A DNA stretch of 64,000 bases. Source: Enterobacteriaceae bacterium RIT693 (GTDB lineage Bacteria; Pseudomonadota; Gammaproteobacteria; Enterobacterales; Enterobacteriaceae). Each line of letters opens with the position of its first letter. Within the stretch, counting starts at the first letter, position 1. The position numbers and the translations under genes are program-made. The stretch is from assembly GCA_009668225.1 (NCBI GenBank), contig WJYK01000001.1, forward strand, positions 434,001 through 498,000. The letters run 5' to 3'. A model generated the notes under the pieces. The model made no database searches. It was not told the origin of the DNA and saw only the letters and a program-made list of their open reading frames with translations. This document shows positions 9,502 through 19,441 of this stretch, piece by piece.

Positions 9502-10188
9502 TCACTTATCAGGTAAGCGATAGATACGCTGCGGCCTCCCCACTTTCCCATAGACAATCTCAGCGGTGATCGCCTGTCTGGCTGTCGCAAACTCTAAATA
9601 ACGCCGGGCGGTGGTGCGGCTAAGTTTAAGTGCCAGAGCGACGGTTTCGGCCGTATGGCGTACCTGTCTGTCGGCGAATAATTGCCGTACCTTGGTCAGG
9701 GTTAGCGCATCAATACCCGCCGGAAGCGATTCTTTTGGCTCACCTCGGGCGTAAGCGTTAAACATTTCGTCAATCTGGCGCTGGCTGGCAATATCGTTCC
9801 CGGCAAGCATCGCCATACGCTGCCGATAGCGTTCCAGCGTCTGGCCAAGACGTTCATAAGCAACAGGCTTCACCAAATAGTCAAATACGCCGCACCGTAC
9901 CGCATCCGCTACCGTTTCCATGTCGCTGGCCGCCGTAAGAAAAACAACCCCTCCCGGATAACGGGCTTCGGTAAGCTCATGTAAAAGCGTTGTCCCTTCA
10001 CCGTCCGGCAAATAGTTATCCAGTAATATGAGTTCAGGCTGAAAACGATCGATCATGATTCTTGCCTGCGCTAAGTTACCGGCCAGCCATACCGTCCCAC
10101 GGCCGTAAAATTCCTGCATAAACTCGGCATGCATTTCAGCCAGTGATGTTTCATCCTCTACTATCAGAACCGTAAGATTTTGTGCCAT
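9502..10188 (-). CDS. dpiA: Citrate-responsive response regulator DpiA (CitB)
   Basis: Two-component response regulator that activates citrate-fermentation genes. The 228-residue protein has an N-terminal receiver domain (about 5-125), with the acidic pair in VEDE, the phospho-acceptor Asp in LILLDNYLPDG near residue 57 and the conserved Lys in YLVKPV. The C-terminal half is the CitB-type winged-helix DNA-binding domain (HTAETVALALKLSRTTARRYLEF). In E. coli it is preceded in the same operon by the sensor kinase gene dpiB (citA). Here only a 585-bp non-coding region lies upstream before the divergent citC, so the partner kinase is missing from this locus. Confidence 0.93.
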   Translation of the reverse strand: MAQNLTVLIVEDETSLAEMHAEFMQEFYGRGTVWLAGNLAQARIMIDRFQPELILLDNYLPDGEGTTLLHELTEARYPGGVVFLTAASDMETVADAVRCGVFDYLVKPVAYERLGQTLERYRQRMAMLAGNDIASQRQIDEMFNAYARGEPKESLPAGIDALTLTKVRQLFADRQVRHTAETVALALKLSRTTARRYLEFATARQAITAEIVYGKVGRPQRIYRLPDK

Positions 10189-10773
10189 AAATCATTTTCA
10201 CTTTCGATCGTTAACCAAAACGCCGAACAACTTTTTGCCGGGGGAGTGCTTTCAGGCATCACCCTTTCCTTTAAAAATTGTCCACAGGCACACTGATAAG
10301 AAGAGAAACAATGCTGCCGGGAGAAAAAGCATGTGGAAAACGGGGTATTAGAAGAATGTGAAATTCATTAACAATAATGCTACTTAACATCGCCAATTCC
10401 TTTTTTTGCGCTGTTTTAAATCCAGTAAAAATGAAAAGATGTCATTAATTTGTTTCAAAGCCATCCTTCAATTCATTCACGAATCGTCACAGATTATACA
10501 AATTAAATCAATTAAACATATAAAAACCACGACCCTCAGCACGGAGGGGTTAATTAAAAAAATAAAAACCATTAAACCCATATAAACCACTCAACCCTTT
10601 GTGAAACAAATCAAAAATTTCCCTTCAAATAGTTCGTACGATCGTTCGCATTCATCCTAAAGGGGTAATTACAGACTTATCCCTGATTGAAAACAAAACG
10701 TTAACCATTTGCTAAATGTGAAATAAACCGCCCCAACTCGTAACAAAAAAAACATTACAGGAATTTTCAACTC
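10189..10773. promoter_or_regulatory. Divergent dpiA-citC regulatory region
   Basis: A 585-bp AT-rich region without credible coding frames. It replaces the place where dpiB would lie. Toward citC it contains many A/T tracts typical of CitB/DpiA-bound promoters, a CRP-like site at 10600-10615 and further TGTGAAAT half sites (around 10358 and 10718). An AGGAA ribosome binding site precedes citC. Confidence 0.6.
10600..10615 (+). promoter_or_regulatory. CRP-like site upstream of citC
   Basis: TGTGA-N6-TCAAA matches the CRP consensus TGTGA-N6-TCACA at 9 of 10 defined positions. It lies about 160 bp before citC. CRP control of citrate fermentation genes is known in Klebsiella; here it is a motif match. 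Confidence 0.4.
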
Positions 10774-11847
10774 ATGCCAGGAAATATCGTATTCGATAGG
10801 ATCAAGCGTTCAGAGAATAGGAAGATTGCGGAAGTCACGCGCTTCCTGCGTGCGAACGATTTGAGTATCGATACTACGGTAGAGATATTTATTACCGTCA
10901 GCCGCAACCAGCAGCTGATCGCCTGCGGTGGCATCGCCGGCAATATCATTAAATGTGTGGCGATTGACGAATCCGCCCGTGGCGAAGGACTGGCGCTGAC
11001 GCTCGCCACCGAACTGATCAACCTGGCCTATGAAAGGCAATGCACCCAGCTATTCATCTACACAAAAAGTGAAAACGAAGCGTTGTTCAAACAATGCGGT
11101 TTTTATCCACTGGCGCGCGTCCCCAACATCATGGTGCTGATGGAAAACAGTGCCACCCGGCTTCAACAATACGCAAGCTACCTGACGACACTGCGGCGCA
11201 GCGGCAAAAAAATTGGCTGCATTGTGATGAACGCCAATCCTTTCACTCTTGGCCACCGCCACCTCATACAAACGGCCGCCTCACAATGTGACTGGCTACA
11301 TGTCTTTATGGTTAAAGAGGATACGTCACGATTTCCGTATGAAGATCGTCTCACGCTGGTTCGCGCCGGCGCCAGGGACATCGACAGGATCACCGTGCAC
11401 CGTGGCTCTGAATACATGATTTCACGCGCCACTTTCCCCTGCTATTTCATAAAAGAACAAAGCGTCATCAACCACTGTTACACAGAAATTGATCTCCAGA
11501 TTTTTCGTCAGCATCTCGCGCCTGCGCTGGGGATAACTCACCGCTTTGTGGGTACCGAACCGTTCTGCAAAGTTACGGCAGACTACAACCGGGATATGCG
11601 TACCCGGCTTGCGGATACCTCCTCAAACGCCCCTGCCATTGAACTGGTGGAAATTGAGCGCCTGGCGTATCGGGAAAAATACATTTCAGCTTCATGGGTA
11701 CGCCAGCTGTTAGTCAAACACGATCTCGCCACCCTTGAGCATCTGGTCCCGGAAGCGACCAGAGATTACTTACAACACATGATCGCCGCGCAAAAAAACC
11801 GTCCGACCATCCCCCCGGAATCCGCATTAATCACAGGTGAAAAATGA
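10774..11847 (+). CDS. citC: [Citrate (pro-3S)-lyase] ligase CitC
   Basis: Acetylates the thiol of the citrate lyase prosthetic group on CitD with acetate and ATP, switching the enzyme on. The 357-residue protein has a GNAT-like N-terminal domain (about 20-115, [14 protein letters not shown]) and a C-terminal nucleotidyltransferase domain with the [12 protein letters not shown] nucleotide-binding motif near residue 155. It is the first gene of the citC-D-E-F-X-G-T operon and overlaps citD by 4 bp (ATGA). Confidence 0.95.
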   Translation: MPGNIVFDRIKRSENRKIAEVTRFLRANDLSIDTTVEIFITVSRNQQLIACGGIAGNIIKCVAIDESARGEGLALTLATELINLAYERQCTQLFIYTKSENEALFKQCGFYPLARVPNIMVLMENSATRLQQYASYLTTLRRSGKKIGCIVMNANPFTLGHRHLIQTAASQCDWLHVFMVKEDTSRFPYEDRLTLVRAGARDIDRITVHRGSEYMISRATFPCYFIKEQSVINHCYTEIDLQIFRQHLAPALGITHRFVGTEPFCKVTADYNRDMRTRLADTSSNAPAIELVEIERLAYREKYISASWVRQLLVKHDLATLEHLVPEATRDYLQHMIAAQKNRPTIPPESALITGEK

Positions 11848-12140
11848 AAATTATCCGCTCTGCCGTTGTCGGCACCCTTGAGTCGGGAGATGTGATGATC
11901 CGCATCGCCCCACTCGATACACCGGAGATCGATCTGCAACTCAACAGCAGCGTTGAAAAGCAATTCGGCAAGATTATCCGCACCACGCTGCTGGAGATAC
12001 TTGAGCGCTATAAGGTCTTCGGCGTTCAGCTCATCGTCGACGATAAGGGAGCGCTTGACTGCATTTTGCGTGCCCGGCTTGAAACGCTTCTGGTCCGCGC
12101 AAGCGACGTAAATGCCCTGCCCTGGGAGGAGAATCAATGA
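11844..12140 (+). CDS. citD: Citrate lyase acyl carrier protein (gamma subunit) CitD
   Basis: Carries the phosphoribosyl-dephospho-CoA prosthetic group on which acetyl and citryl thioesters form. It is 98 residues, the family length. The attachment serine is Ser14 in [12 protein letters not shown], exactly the known position in the Klebsiella protein. It overlaps citC and citE by 4 bp each, so the subunits are translationally coupled. Confidence 0.95.
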   Translation: MKIIRSAVVGTLESGDVMIRIAPLDTPEIDLQLNSSVEKQFGKIIRTTLLEILERYKVFGVQLIVDDKGALDCILRARLETLLVRASDVNALPWEENQ

Positions 12141-13045
12141 TTTCCGCAGCCGCTTTACAACGAAAAGATCGCACCCGGCGAAGCATGCTATTCGTTCCCG
12201 GCGCCAACGCCGCGATGGTCAGCAATGCGTTTATTTACCGCGCGGATGCGCTGATGTTTGACCTTGAAGATTCCGTCATCCTGCGTGAGAAAGATGCCGC
12301 TCGCCGGTTGGTTTATCACGCGCTGCAGCACCCTTTCTATCGGGAAACTGAAACCATTGTGCGGGTCAATGGCCTGGAGTCCGAGTACGGACTTGCCGAT
12401 CTGGAAGCCGTGGTGCGCGGCGGGGCGGACATTGTCCGTCTGCCAAAAACCGATACGGCTAAGGACGTCACCGATATCGAAACCGAAATTGCCCGTATAG
12501 AAAAAGCATGCGGGCGTGAACCCGGCAGCACGGGACTGCTGGCAGCGATTGAATCCCCTCAGGGGATCACCCAGGCCGTGGCTATTGCCCACGCCTCCCC
12601 GCGCCTAATCGGCATTGCTTTGGGTGCGGAAGATTATGTTCGCAACCTACGTACGGAACGCTCGCCGGAAGGCGTAGAGCTTCTGTTTGCCCGCTGTTCG
12701 ATTCTTCAGGCCGCCCGCTCAGCGGGCATTCAGGCTTTTGATACCGTTTATTCCGACGCCAACAACGAAGAAGGGTTTCTTCACGAAGCGGCCCACATAA
12801 AACAGCTGGGTTTCGACGGTAAGTCGCTGATTAACCCCCGTCAAATAGAGTTGCTACATAACCTCTACGCGCCAAGCCAAAAAGAAGTCGAGCATGCTAT
12901 CAGGGTCATTGAGGCAGCCGAATCCTCCGCGCAGGAAGGTCGCGGCGTCGTCTCGCTGAACGGCAAAATGGTGGATAGCCCGGTGATAGAACGGGCACGC
13001 CTGGTACTCTCCCGTGCCCGACTTTCCGGCATTCGTGAAGAATAA
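12137..13045 (+). CDS. citE: Citrate lyase beta subunit CitE (citryl-ACP lyase)
   Basis: Cleaves citryl-ACP to oxaloacetate and acetyl-ACP. The 302-residue protein shows the HpcH/HpaI-like TIM-barrel hallmarks: [14 protein letters not shown] at the start, FDLEDSV near residue 41, IVRVNGLES, and the metal/substrate loop [10 protein letters not shown] near 165. It follows citD with a 4-bp overlap and lies 9 bp before citF. Confidence 0.95.
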   Translation: MISAAALQRKDRTRRSMLFVPGANAAMVSNAFIYRADALMFDLEDSVILREKDAARRLVYHALQHPFYRETETIVRVNGLESEYGLADLEAVVRGGADIVRLPKTDTAKDVTDIETEIARIEKACGREPGSTGLLAAIESPQGITQAVAIAHASPRLIGIALGAEDYVRNLRTERSPEGVELLFARCSILQAARSAGIQAFDTVYSDANNEEGFLHEAAHIKQLGFDGKSLINPRQIELLHNLYAPSQKEVEHAIRVIEAAESSAQEGRGVVSLNGKMVDSPVIERARLVLSRARLSGIREE

Positions 13046-13054
13046 GGACGAACC

Positions 13055-14575
13055 ATGACTCAGAATCAACGACAGCAGCGCATCCTCAGCTGGCAGCAGG
13101 TTGCCGGGGAAGGTATTTCCGCTTATCAGAACGCCTCCAAACTGAATCTACAATCGCATAAACCAAGAGATAAAAAACTCTGCGCCACGCTCGAAGATGC
13201 AATACGACGCTCGGGCCTGCGGGATGGCATGACTATCTCTTTCCACCACGCGTTTCGCAACGGCGACCTGACGCTGAATCGGGTGATGGAAGCCATAGCC
13301 GGCATGGGCTTTAAAAACCTGACGCTGGCCTCCAGTTCGCTGAGTGAATGCCACTCTCCCCTCATTGAACATATCCGCAATAACGTGGTGAGCCGCATTT
13401 ATACTTCGGGCCTGCGCGGGCCGCTGGCTGAGGAAATTTCTCGGGGATTATTGCAGGAACCCGTACAAATCCACTCTCACGGCGGGCGCGTGCATCTGGT
13501 CAACAGCGGTGAACTCACCATTGACGTCGCGTTTCTCGGCGTCCCCGCCTGCGATCCCTTCGGTAACGCTAATGGCTACACGGGCAAAGCCTGCTGCGGC
13601 TCCTTAGGCTATGCGAAAGTCGATGCCGAATGCGCACGACAGGTGGTCCTACTGACGGAGGCGCTTCTGCCCTATCCACACAGCCCTTCCAGCCTCCATC
13701 AGGACCAGGTCGACTGGATTGTCCAGGTCGATAACGTCGGTGATGCCGATAAGATTGGCGCGGACGCCACCCGCATGACCTCTAATCCCCGGGAGCTACT
13801 GATTGCCCGCAGCGCCGCAGAAGTAGTGGTGCATTCAGGCTATTTCAAAGAGGGCTTCTCTTTGCAAACCGGTACCGGTGGCGCCTCGCTGGCCGTCACC
13901 CGTTTTCTGGAAGACAAAATGCGGAGCCGGGGGATTACCGCAGGTTTCGCGCTGGGCGGCATTACCGCCACGATGGTGGACCTGCACGAAAAGGGCTTGA
14001 TTAAAAAGCTCCTCGACGTCCAGAGTTTTGACCGAATCGCAGCAGGCTCACTGGCGCGCAATCCTAACCATATTGAGATCGATGCTAATCAGTACGCCAA
14101 CTGGGGGTCAAAAGGCGCCTCGGTAGACAGGCTTGATGTGGTGGTGCTGAGCGCGCTGGAAGTCGATACCCGCTTTAATGTCAACGTCCTTACCGGTTCC
14201 GATGGCGTACTGCGAGGCGCTTCGGGCGGCCACTGCGATACCGCCGTCGCCGCCGCGCTTTCGATCATCGTTGCCCCGCTAGTGCGCGGGCGGATCCCGA
14301 CGCTGGTCGATGAGGTCACAACCTGCGTCACGCCGGGTTCAAGCATCGACATCCTGGTGACCGATCACGGCATTGCCGTTAACCCGGCGCGCCCGGAGCT
14401 GGCCGAACGTCTCAAGGAGGCAGGATTATCCCTTGTCTCTATCGAGTGGCTGCGTGAGCGGGCCGCAATCCTCACGGGCCCACCTCAGGCCATCGAATTT
14501 ACTGACAAAGTCATTGCCGTGGTGCGTTATCGCGACGGTTCGGTGATCGACCTCGTTCACCAGATAAAGGAGTAA
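13055..14575 (+). CDS. citF: Citrate lyase alpha subunit CitF (citrate-ACP transferase)
   Basis: Exchanges acetyl for citryl on the CitD prosthetic group. The 506-residue protein is the full family length and has CoA-transferase-like glycine-rich stretches (SHGGRVHLVNSGE near residue 143, QTGTGGASLAVTRF near 272, GSDGVLRGASGGHCDTAVAA near 382). It is followed by citX after 3 bp. Confidence 0.95.
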   Translation: MTQNQRQQRILSWQQVAGEGISAYQNASKLNLQSHKPRDKKLCATLEDAIRRSGLRDGMTISFHHAFRNGDLTLNRVMEAIAGMGFKNLTLASSSLSECHSPLIEHIRNNVVSRIYTSGLRGPLAEEISRGLLQEPVQIHSHGGRVHLVNSGELTIDVAFLGVPACDPFGNANGYTGKACCGSLGYAKVDAECARQVVLLTEALLPYPHSPSSLHQDQVDWIVQVDNVGDADKIGADATRMTSNPRELLIARSAAEVVVHSGYFKEGFSLQTGTGGASLAVTRFLEDKMRSRGITAGFALGGITATMVDLHEKGLIKKLLDVQSFDRIAAGSLARNPNHIEIDANQYANWGSKGASVDRLDVVVLSALEVDTRFNVNVLTGSDGVLRGASGGHCDTAVAAALSIIVAPLVRGRIPTLVDEVTTCVTPGSSIDILVTDHGIAVNPARPELAERLKEAGLSLVSIEWLRERAAILTGPPQAIEFTDKVIAVVRYRDGSVIDLVHQIKE

Positions 14576-14578
14576 AGG

Positions 14579-15130
14579 ATGCCTCTTTATGTCACCTCGG
14601 CCACCCATCGGGTGGTCGCGTTGCCGGAACTTCTTGCCGGCCGGGACGCTCGTCAGGCAAAACAGCAGGCGTGGCTTGCCCGCCATTCAGCCCCCCTGAT
14701 TTCCTTTACCGTAGTTTCGCCGGGGCCGATTAAAGACAGCGAGCTAACGCGGCGGATCTTTAACCACGGGATCCGGGCGCTGCGTCTGCTTGCTGAAGCG
14801 TCCGGTTGGGAAATCAGGCAGCAGACCTGTTTTCCGGTGATAACCGGCCCTGAAGGACTGCTGGTTATTGATGCCCCGGCGAGTCAGGTCAAGCAGGCCG
14901 CTATCGAACTTGAACAGTCGCATCCGCTGGGCAGACTCTGGGATATTGATGTTCTTACTCCCCAGGGCAACATCCTGTCACGCAAGGATTTTTCTCTACC
15001 GCCAAGAGGATGTCTGCTATGCCAGCAGGATGCGGCGTACTGTGCCCGCGAACAAACGCATTCGCTTCAGGATCTTACCGCCAGGATGGAGTCTCTGCTA
15101 AATGATGCCGACCACGCAACCCAACGGTAA
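14579..15130 (+). CDS. citX: Holo-citrate lyase synthase CitX
   Basis: Transfers the phosphoribosyl-dephospho-CoA group to apo-CitD. The 183-residue product carries the family block [13 protein letters not shown] near residue 18 and the CitX C-terminal region [22 protein letters not shown] with its paired cysteines. It overlaps the start of citG by 29 bp, an arrangement that couples the two maturation enzymes. Confidence 0.93.
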   Translation: MPLYVTSATHRVVALPELLAGRDARQAKQQAWLARHSAPLISFTVVSPGPIKDSELTRRIFNHGIRALRLLAEASGWEIRQQTCFPVITGPEGLLVIDAPASQVKQAAIELEQSHPLGRLWDIDVLTPQGNILSRKDFSLPPRGCLLCQQDAAYCAREQTHSLQDLTARMESLLNDADHATQR

Positions 15131-16013
15131 AAAAACGCTTATCCCCCGGCAAATTGTGGCCAGGTATAGTGAAAAGGCATACCAGGCCATGCTCGCGGAG
15201 GTCAATCTTTCGCCGAAACCCGGTCTGGTCGATCGCTTCAATTGTGGGGCGCACCGGGATATGACGATCGAGGATTTTTACCGCAGCGCCCGGGTTATTT
15301 ACCCGTGGCTATCACGGTTTATGGAACAGGGCGCGTCGAGCATCCATCTCGAGGAAAGTGACGTAATCTGCACGCTGCGCCCGGTTGGTCTGGCTTGTGA
15401 GGAGGCCATGTTTCGTGCAACAGCGGGGGTTAATACCCATAAAGGCACCATTTTTTCCCTCGGTTTGATGTTCGCCGCTATTGGCCGCCTGTACGCCCAA
15501 CGCCAACACCTTTCGCCCGACAATATTTGCAAAACCGTCGCCGCTTTTTGCCGCGGGTTAACCGAACGTGAATTGTCAAAACACAATGAGATGGAGACCG
15601 CTGGGAAGCGTCTGTACCGGCGGTTTGGTCTGACTGGCGCACGAGGCCAGGCAGAAGCGGGCTACCCGCTGGTGATAGCGCTGGCTCTGCCGCACTACAA
15701 AGCGCAGCTGGCGGCAGGCGTAAATCCAGACCTTGCCCTGCTCGATACTCTGCTGCTGTTAATCGCCAGAAATGACGACACCAACGTCGCCTCACGAGGC
15801 GGAATTGAAGGCCTTGAATGGATAAAGTGCGAGGCGAAACGCTTGCTGTGCCAGGGGGGGATGCGCCTGGCCGCGAACCTTCCCCGCTTACAGAAATTCG
15901 ATCGATTGTGTATCGCACGCAACCTCAGCCCCGGCGGCAGTGCCGATCTGCTGATCATCACCTGGTTTTTAGCCGAGATCTCATCTTTCACCCCCAATCC
16001 AACATCACTATAA
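15102..16013 (+). CDS. citG: Triphosphoribosyl-dephospho-CoA synthase CitG
   Basis: Makes the precursor of the citrate lyase prosthetic group from dephospho-CoA and ATP. The 303-residue protein keeps the core motifs [14 protein letters not shown] near residue 30, [17 protein letters not shown] near 108, [13 protein letters not shown] near 180 and [11 protein letters not shown] near the end. In some enterobacteria CitX and CitG are fused; here they are separate overlapping genes. citT follows after 21 bp. Confidence 0.94.
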   Translation: MMPTTQPNGKKTLIPRQIVARYSEKAYQAMLAEVNLSPKPGLVDRFNCGAHRDMTIEDFYRSARVIYPWLSRFMEQGASSIHLEESDVICTLRPVGLACEEAMFRATAGVNTHKGTIFSLGLMFAAIGRLYAQRQHLSPDNICKTVAAFCRGLTERELSKHNEMETAGKRLYRRFGLTGARGQAEAGYPLVIALALPHYKAQLAAGVNPDLALLDTLLLLIARNDDTNVASRGGIEGLEWIKCEAKRLLCQGGMRLAANLPRLQKFDRLCIARNLSPGGSADLLIITWFLAEISSFTPNPTSL

Positions 16014-16034
16014 AACCGCCCTGGAGAATCAGTT

Positions 16035-17498
16035 ATGTCTGTTTCAAAAGATAAAATATGGAAGTTATTGGCCCCGCTGCTGGTCATGGCCGTGATGCTG
16101 CTCATTCCGGTTCCTGACGGCATGCCTCCTCAAGCCTGGCACTTTTTTGCCGTCTTTGTTGCCATGATAGTCGGGATGATCCTGGAGCCTATCCCGGCAA
16201 CAGCAATCAGTTTTATCGCGGTGACCATCTGCGTCATTGGCAGTAATTACTTGCTGTTTGATGCCACGGAGCTGGCGGACCCAGCCTTTAAAGCGGGTAA
16301 GCAGGCACTAAAATGGGGGCTGGCCGGTTTCTCGAGCACCACCGTCTGGCTGGTGTTTGGCGCGTTCATTTTTGCTCTGGGCTATGAAGTTACCGGCCTG
16401 GGCCGTCGCATCGCCCTGTTTATGGTTAAGTTTATGGGGAAACGCACGCTGACGTTAGGCTATGCGATTGTCATTATCGACATCCTTCTTGCCCCTTTCA
16501 CACCCTCAAATACCGCGCGCACAGGCGGGACCGTTTTCCCGGTCATTAAAAATCTGCCGCCGCTGTTCAAATCCTTCCCTAACGATCCTTCCTCACGCCG
16601 CATCGGCGGCTACCTGATGTGGATGATGGTCATCAGTACCAGCCTCAGTTCTTCCATGTTCGTCACCGGTGCCGCACCTAACGTGCTGGGCCTGGAGTTC
16701 GTGAATAAGATCGCAGGCATACAAATAGGCTGGTTACAGTGGTTCCTGAGCTTCCTGCCTGTCGGTCTCATTTTACTGATCGTGGCTCCCTGGCTTTCTT
16801 ACGTACTGTATAAACCCGAAATCACCCATAGCGAGGAGGTTTCTAACTGGGCGGGTGAAGCGCTAAAAGAAATGGGCGCCCTTACGCGCAAAGAATTTAC
16901 GCTGATTGCCCTGGTTTTACTTAGCCTCGGCCTCTGGGTGTTTGGCGGAAAAATAATTGATGCCACCGCCGTCGGCCTACTTGCGGTATCCTTGATGCTG
17001 GCGCTGCACGTCGTTCCATGGAAAGAGATAACCAAATATCACAGCGCCTGGAATACGCTGGTGAACCTGTCAACGCTGGTTGTCATGGCCAGTGGCCTAA
17101 CCCGCTCAGGTTTTATCGACTGGTTCGCCAACACGATGAGTACCCACCTGGAAGGCTTTGCGCCGAATACCACCGTGATAGTACTGGTGCTGGTGTTTTA
17201 CTTTGCCCATTATCTGTTCGCCAGCCTGTCGGCGCATACGGCCACCATGCTGCCGGTGATCCTTGCCGTGGGAAAAGGCATTCCAGGCGTCCCAATGGAG
17301 CACCTGTGCATCCTGCTGGTGCTTTCTATTGGTATCATGGGCTGCCTGACGCCTTATGCCACCGGACCGGGCGTCATTATCTACGGCTGTGGCTACGTTA
17401 AGTCAAAAGATTACTGGCGGCTGGGAGCCATTTTCGGGGTCATTTATATTGCCATGCTGCTGCTTGTCGGCTGGCCGATTCTGGCGCTCTGGAGCTAA
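16035..17498 (+). CDS. citT: Citrate/succinate antiporter CitT
   Basis: DASS-family inner-membrane exchanger that imports citrate and exports succinate. The 487-residue protein has about 12 membrane segments, the early segment LIPVPDGMPPQAWHFFAVF, the DASS motif region LAPFTPSNTARTGGTVFPV near residue 155, and GLTRSGFIDWFA/HTATMLPV in the second half. It is the last gene of the cit operon and is followed by an intrinsic terminator. Use of CitT rather than the Na+-dependent CitS implies the E. coli-type route in which reducing power comes from a co-substrate. Confidence 0.94.
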   Translation: MSVSKDKIWKLLAPLLVMAVMLLIPVPDGMPPQAWHFFAVFVAMIVGMILEPIPATAISFIAVTICVIGSNYLLFDATELADPAFKAGKQALKWGLAGFSSTTVWLVFGAFIFALGYEVTGLGRRIALFMVKFMGKRTLTLGYAIVIIDILLAPFTPSNTARTGGTVFPVIKNLPPLFKSFPNDPSSRRIGGYLMWMMVISTSLSSSMFVTGAAPNVLGLEFVNKIAGIQIGWLQWFLSFLPVGLILLIVAPWLSYVLYKPEITHSEEVSNWAGEALKEMGALTRKEFTLIALVLLSLGLWVFGGKIIDATAVGLLAVSLMLALHVVPWKEITKYHSAWNTLVNLSTLVVMASGLTRSGFIDWFANTMSTHLEGFAPNTTVIVLVLVFYFAHYLFASLSAHTATMLPVILAVGKGIPGVPMEHLCILLVLSIGIMGCLTPYATGPGVIIYGCGYVKSKDYWRLGAIFGVIYIAMLLLVGWPILALWS

Positions 17499-17548
17499 CG
17501 GCGCGGGTTCGCTGGACGCCAGATTTTTGCTTTTCCAGATAAGCGAAG

Positions 17549-17580
17549 AGCCGGTCAGTTAAAGCTGAGCGGCTTTTTTT
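17549..17580 (+). terminator. Intrinsic terminator of the cit operon
   Basis: AGCCG-G-TCAG pairs with CTGA-G-CGGCT across a TTAAAG loop and is followed by seven T, a standard rho-independent terminator between citT and rna. Confidence 0.85.
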
Positions 17581-17628
17581 ATGGTTTAATAAAAACATCG
17601 AAAAATAATTAGCACTCGGGATCCCCGC

Positions 17629-18435
17629 ATGAAATCACCGTGGAAAGAAGTCTTACTTCTCACCGCCTCACTGCTCCCTGCTGTCGCAGCCCATGCCGAC
17701 CCGCTGCAGCCCAGCCAGTACGGGGACTTTGACCGCTACGTGCTGGCACTCTCCTGGCAAACCGGCTTCTGTCAGAGCATGCATGACCGCAACCGTAATG
17801 AGCCAGCGGAGTGCAAGACTCAGCAGGAACAAGCAGATAAAAGCGCATTCCTTACCGTTCACGGCCTCTGGCCCGGATTGCCAAAATCCGTCTCTTCCCG
17901 TGGTGTAGATGAAAAACGCTGGATGCGCTATGGCTGTGCGACTCGCCCCATCCCGAATATGGCCGAAGCCAGAGCCTCAAACAAATGCGCTGCGCCGGAT
18001 ACCGGGCTTTCCGTTGAAATGGCGTCAAAACTGGCGGGTGTGATGCCCGGTGCTGGAGGCCAGTCCTGCCTTGAGCGCTACGAATACGCCAAACATGGCG
18101 TTTGCTTTGGTTTTAACCCGGACGATTACTTCGGCACCATGGTGCGGCTTAACGGCGAAGTGAAGCAGAGCGAGTTTGGTAAATTTCTAGCCCAGAACTA
18201 CGGCCAGGTGGTAACGCGTAAGGCGTTCAACAAGGCCGTGAAGAACACCTGGGGCAGCGACGCCGTAGAAGCCATAAAGCTAACCTGCGACGGCAATCCA
18301 GCCTTTCTCACGGAAATGCAGATCTCACTGCTGGCAGATAAGATCAACCAGCCGCTGCAAAGCGCCTCGTTTGCACCGCAAAAACATCCCGGTAACTGCG
18401 GGAAAAGCTTCCGCCTGGATGCGGTTGGCTACTGA
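17629..18435 (+). CDS. rna: Ribonuclease I (RNase T2 family)
   Basis: Periplasmic broad-specificity ribonuclease. The 268-residue precursor has a signal peptide (to about residue 23, VAAHA). The two T2-family catalytic motifs are intact: LTVHGLWPG near residue 84 and YEYAKHGVCFG near 150, each with its active-site His. Several Cys residues suit a disulfide-bonded exported enzyme. As in E. coli it lies beside citT; it is read from its own promoter after the cit terminator. Confidence 0.95.
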   Translation: MKSPWKEVLLLTASLLPAVAAHADPLQPSQYGDFDRYVLALSWQTGFCQSMHDRNRNEPAECKTQQEQADKSAFLTVHGLWPGLPKSVSSRGVDEKRWMRYGCATRPIPNMAEARASNKCAAPDTGLSVEMASKLAGVMPGAGGQSCLERYEYAKHGVCFGFNPDDYFGTMVRLNGEVKQSEFGKFLAQNYGQVVTRKAFNKAVKNTWGSDAVEAIKLTCDGNPAFLTEMQISLLADKINQPLQSASFAPQKHPGNCGKSFRLDAVGY

Positions 18436-18528
18436 GCAAAGATAAATACTGAAGTCAAAAATTAATCGCATCACTATTTGTTCAGGTTTTTTGGTTATAG
18501 CCTTCAGGTATCGGAACTGGAGGTCATC

Positions 18529-18687
18529 ATGAGCAGAACAAAACGGTATTTACTGCAGTTAAAAGCGCAGTTTGAAAGCGAAGGTAAAAAGCAAAAGCTA
18601 CTGGGCTTTATTTGGCTCTCGCCACAGCAGCGCTACGAGATCCTCAAAGAGCTTCTGCTGCCGATTGCAGAACACAATGTTCGTTAA
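18529..18687 (+). CDS. Unrecognised 52-residue basic protein
   Basis: A start at ATG 18529 is preceded by a strong CTGGAGGTC ribosome binding site; the longer upstream frame (from 18478) lacks one. The product is small and rich in Lys, Gln and Leu (KRYLLQLKAQFESEGKKQK) and looks alpha-helical and soluble. I do not recognise a family. The good ribosome binding site and the codon use suggest a real gene. Confidence 0.55.
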   Translation: MSRTKRYLLQLKAQFESEGKKQKLLGFIWLSPQQRYEILKELLLPIAEHNVR

Positions 18688-18783
18688 AATCATGCGGACC
18701 AGCGAATAAATCGCTGGCCCGCTCGTTCGATAATTCGAAAATACATCTCTTCTGCTACGGAATTACCGAACTGAAAGCCTGAA

Positions 18784-18945
18784 TTAATAACCTGCGGCTT
18801 TATTAGCAGCCTTAATTCTTTCATTTCTCATATTTTTATCATGCGAGTCTTTGGCATTTAATATTTCACCCGTCGCGCTGATAAAATCCGAGGCCGTACA
18901 GCCGGTTAGCAGTAGCGCCGTAGAGAAAAAAACCGCTTTAAGCAT
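18784..18945 (-). CDS. Small predicted lipoprotein, 53 residues
   Basis: From the ATG at 18943-18945 the product has a short Lys-containing start, a hydrophobic stretch and a textbook lipobox, LLLTGC, with Cys16, followed by a short charged helix (about 37 residues, Asn/Lys rich). It would be an exported, lipid-anchored peptide of unknown function. Longer starts at 18957 and 18987 are possible but less signal-peptide-like. It converges on the 52-residue gene. Confidence 0.55.
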   Translation of the reverse strand: MLKAVFFSTALLLTGCTASDFISATGEILNAKDSHDKNMRNERIKAANKAAGY

Positions 18946-18987
18946 AGAACCATCCATGATGAAATTAATACCAACAATATCAACCAA

Positions 18988-19441
18988 CTAGATTAAAAAC
19001 ACAAAGAAACTGCATTTCCCAATGATATTCAACGGGCGTGGATTTTAGCCAGTGTGAAAATAAATAAAAGAATTTTCCGCCCCGTTGAAATAAATTACCC
19101 ATAAAGGATTACTACCAGAAAAACATAATAAAAACACAGTCGTTCTACTGTCTGCCGACAACTGGATATCCCTTGGGGTAAATTCTATCCCCCATATCCT
19201 CTGCCTGCGAGCCAAACCCGACACAGGTGCGTGTCAGATTTTCCCTGGCCAAACAATTCTCTCGTACAGGTTTCACCCTGATTATTCTGATTGTTTGAAC
19301 TTCATCCCAAAATGTAAACGAACATGACAGAGTTCGTTTACAGCCGCCCCAATGTTACCGATATCATGTTACCGGTATCAGCTGTATCTGATGGCACACC
19401 ATTGGTGCATTCATCTAAAAATTCGGCTCTGGGGAAATAAT
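18988..19441. other. Intergenic region before the GntP-family permease
   Basis: A 454-bp gap. The left part is AT-rich and featureless to my eye. The right part holds two overlapping GntR-type operators (19352-19381) and a GGGGAA ribosome binding site before the permease ATG at 19442. Confidence 0.5.
19352..19381 (+). promoter_or_regulatory. Two overlapping GntR-type operators
   Basis: ATGTTACCGATATCAT (19352-19367) and ATGTTACCGGTATCAG (19366-19381) are tandem, overlapping by two bases. Both match the known GntR/IdnR operator layout ATGTTA-N4-TAACAT in the first half and partly in the second. They lie 61-90 bp before the permease start, suggesting repression relieved by gluconate. Confidence 0.6.

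Noticed and set aside
10189-10773. Remnant of dpiB in the dpiA-citC gap
   Set aside because: I could see no stretch in any frame resembling PAS or histidine-kinase motifs; the region is AT-rich and non-coding.
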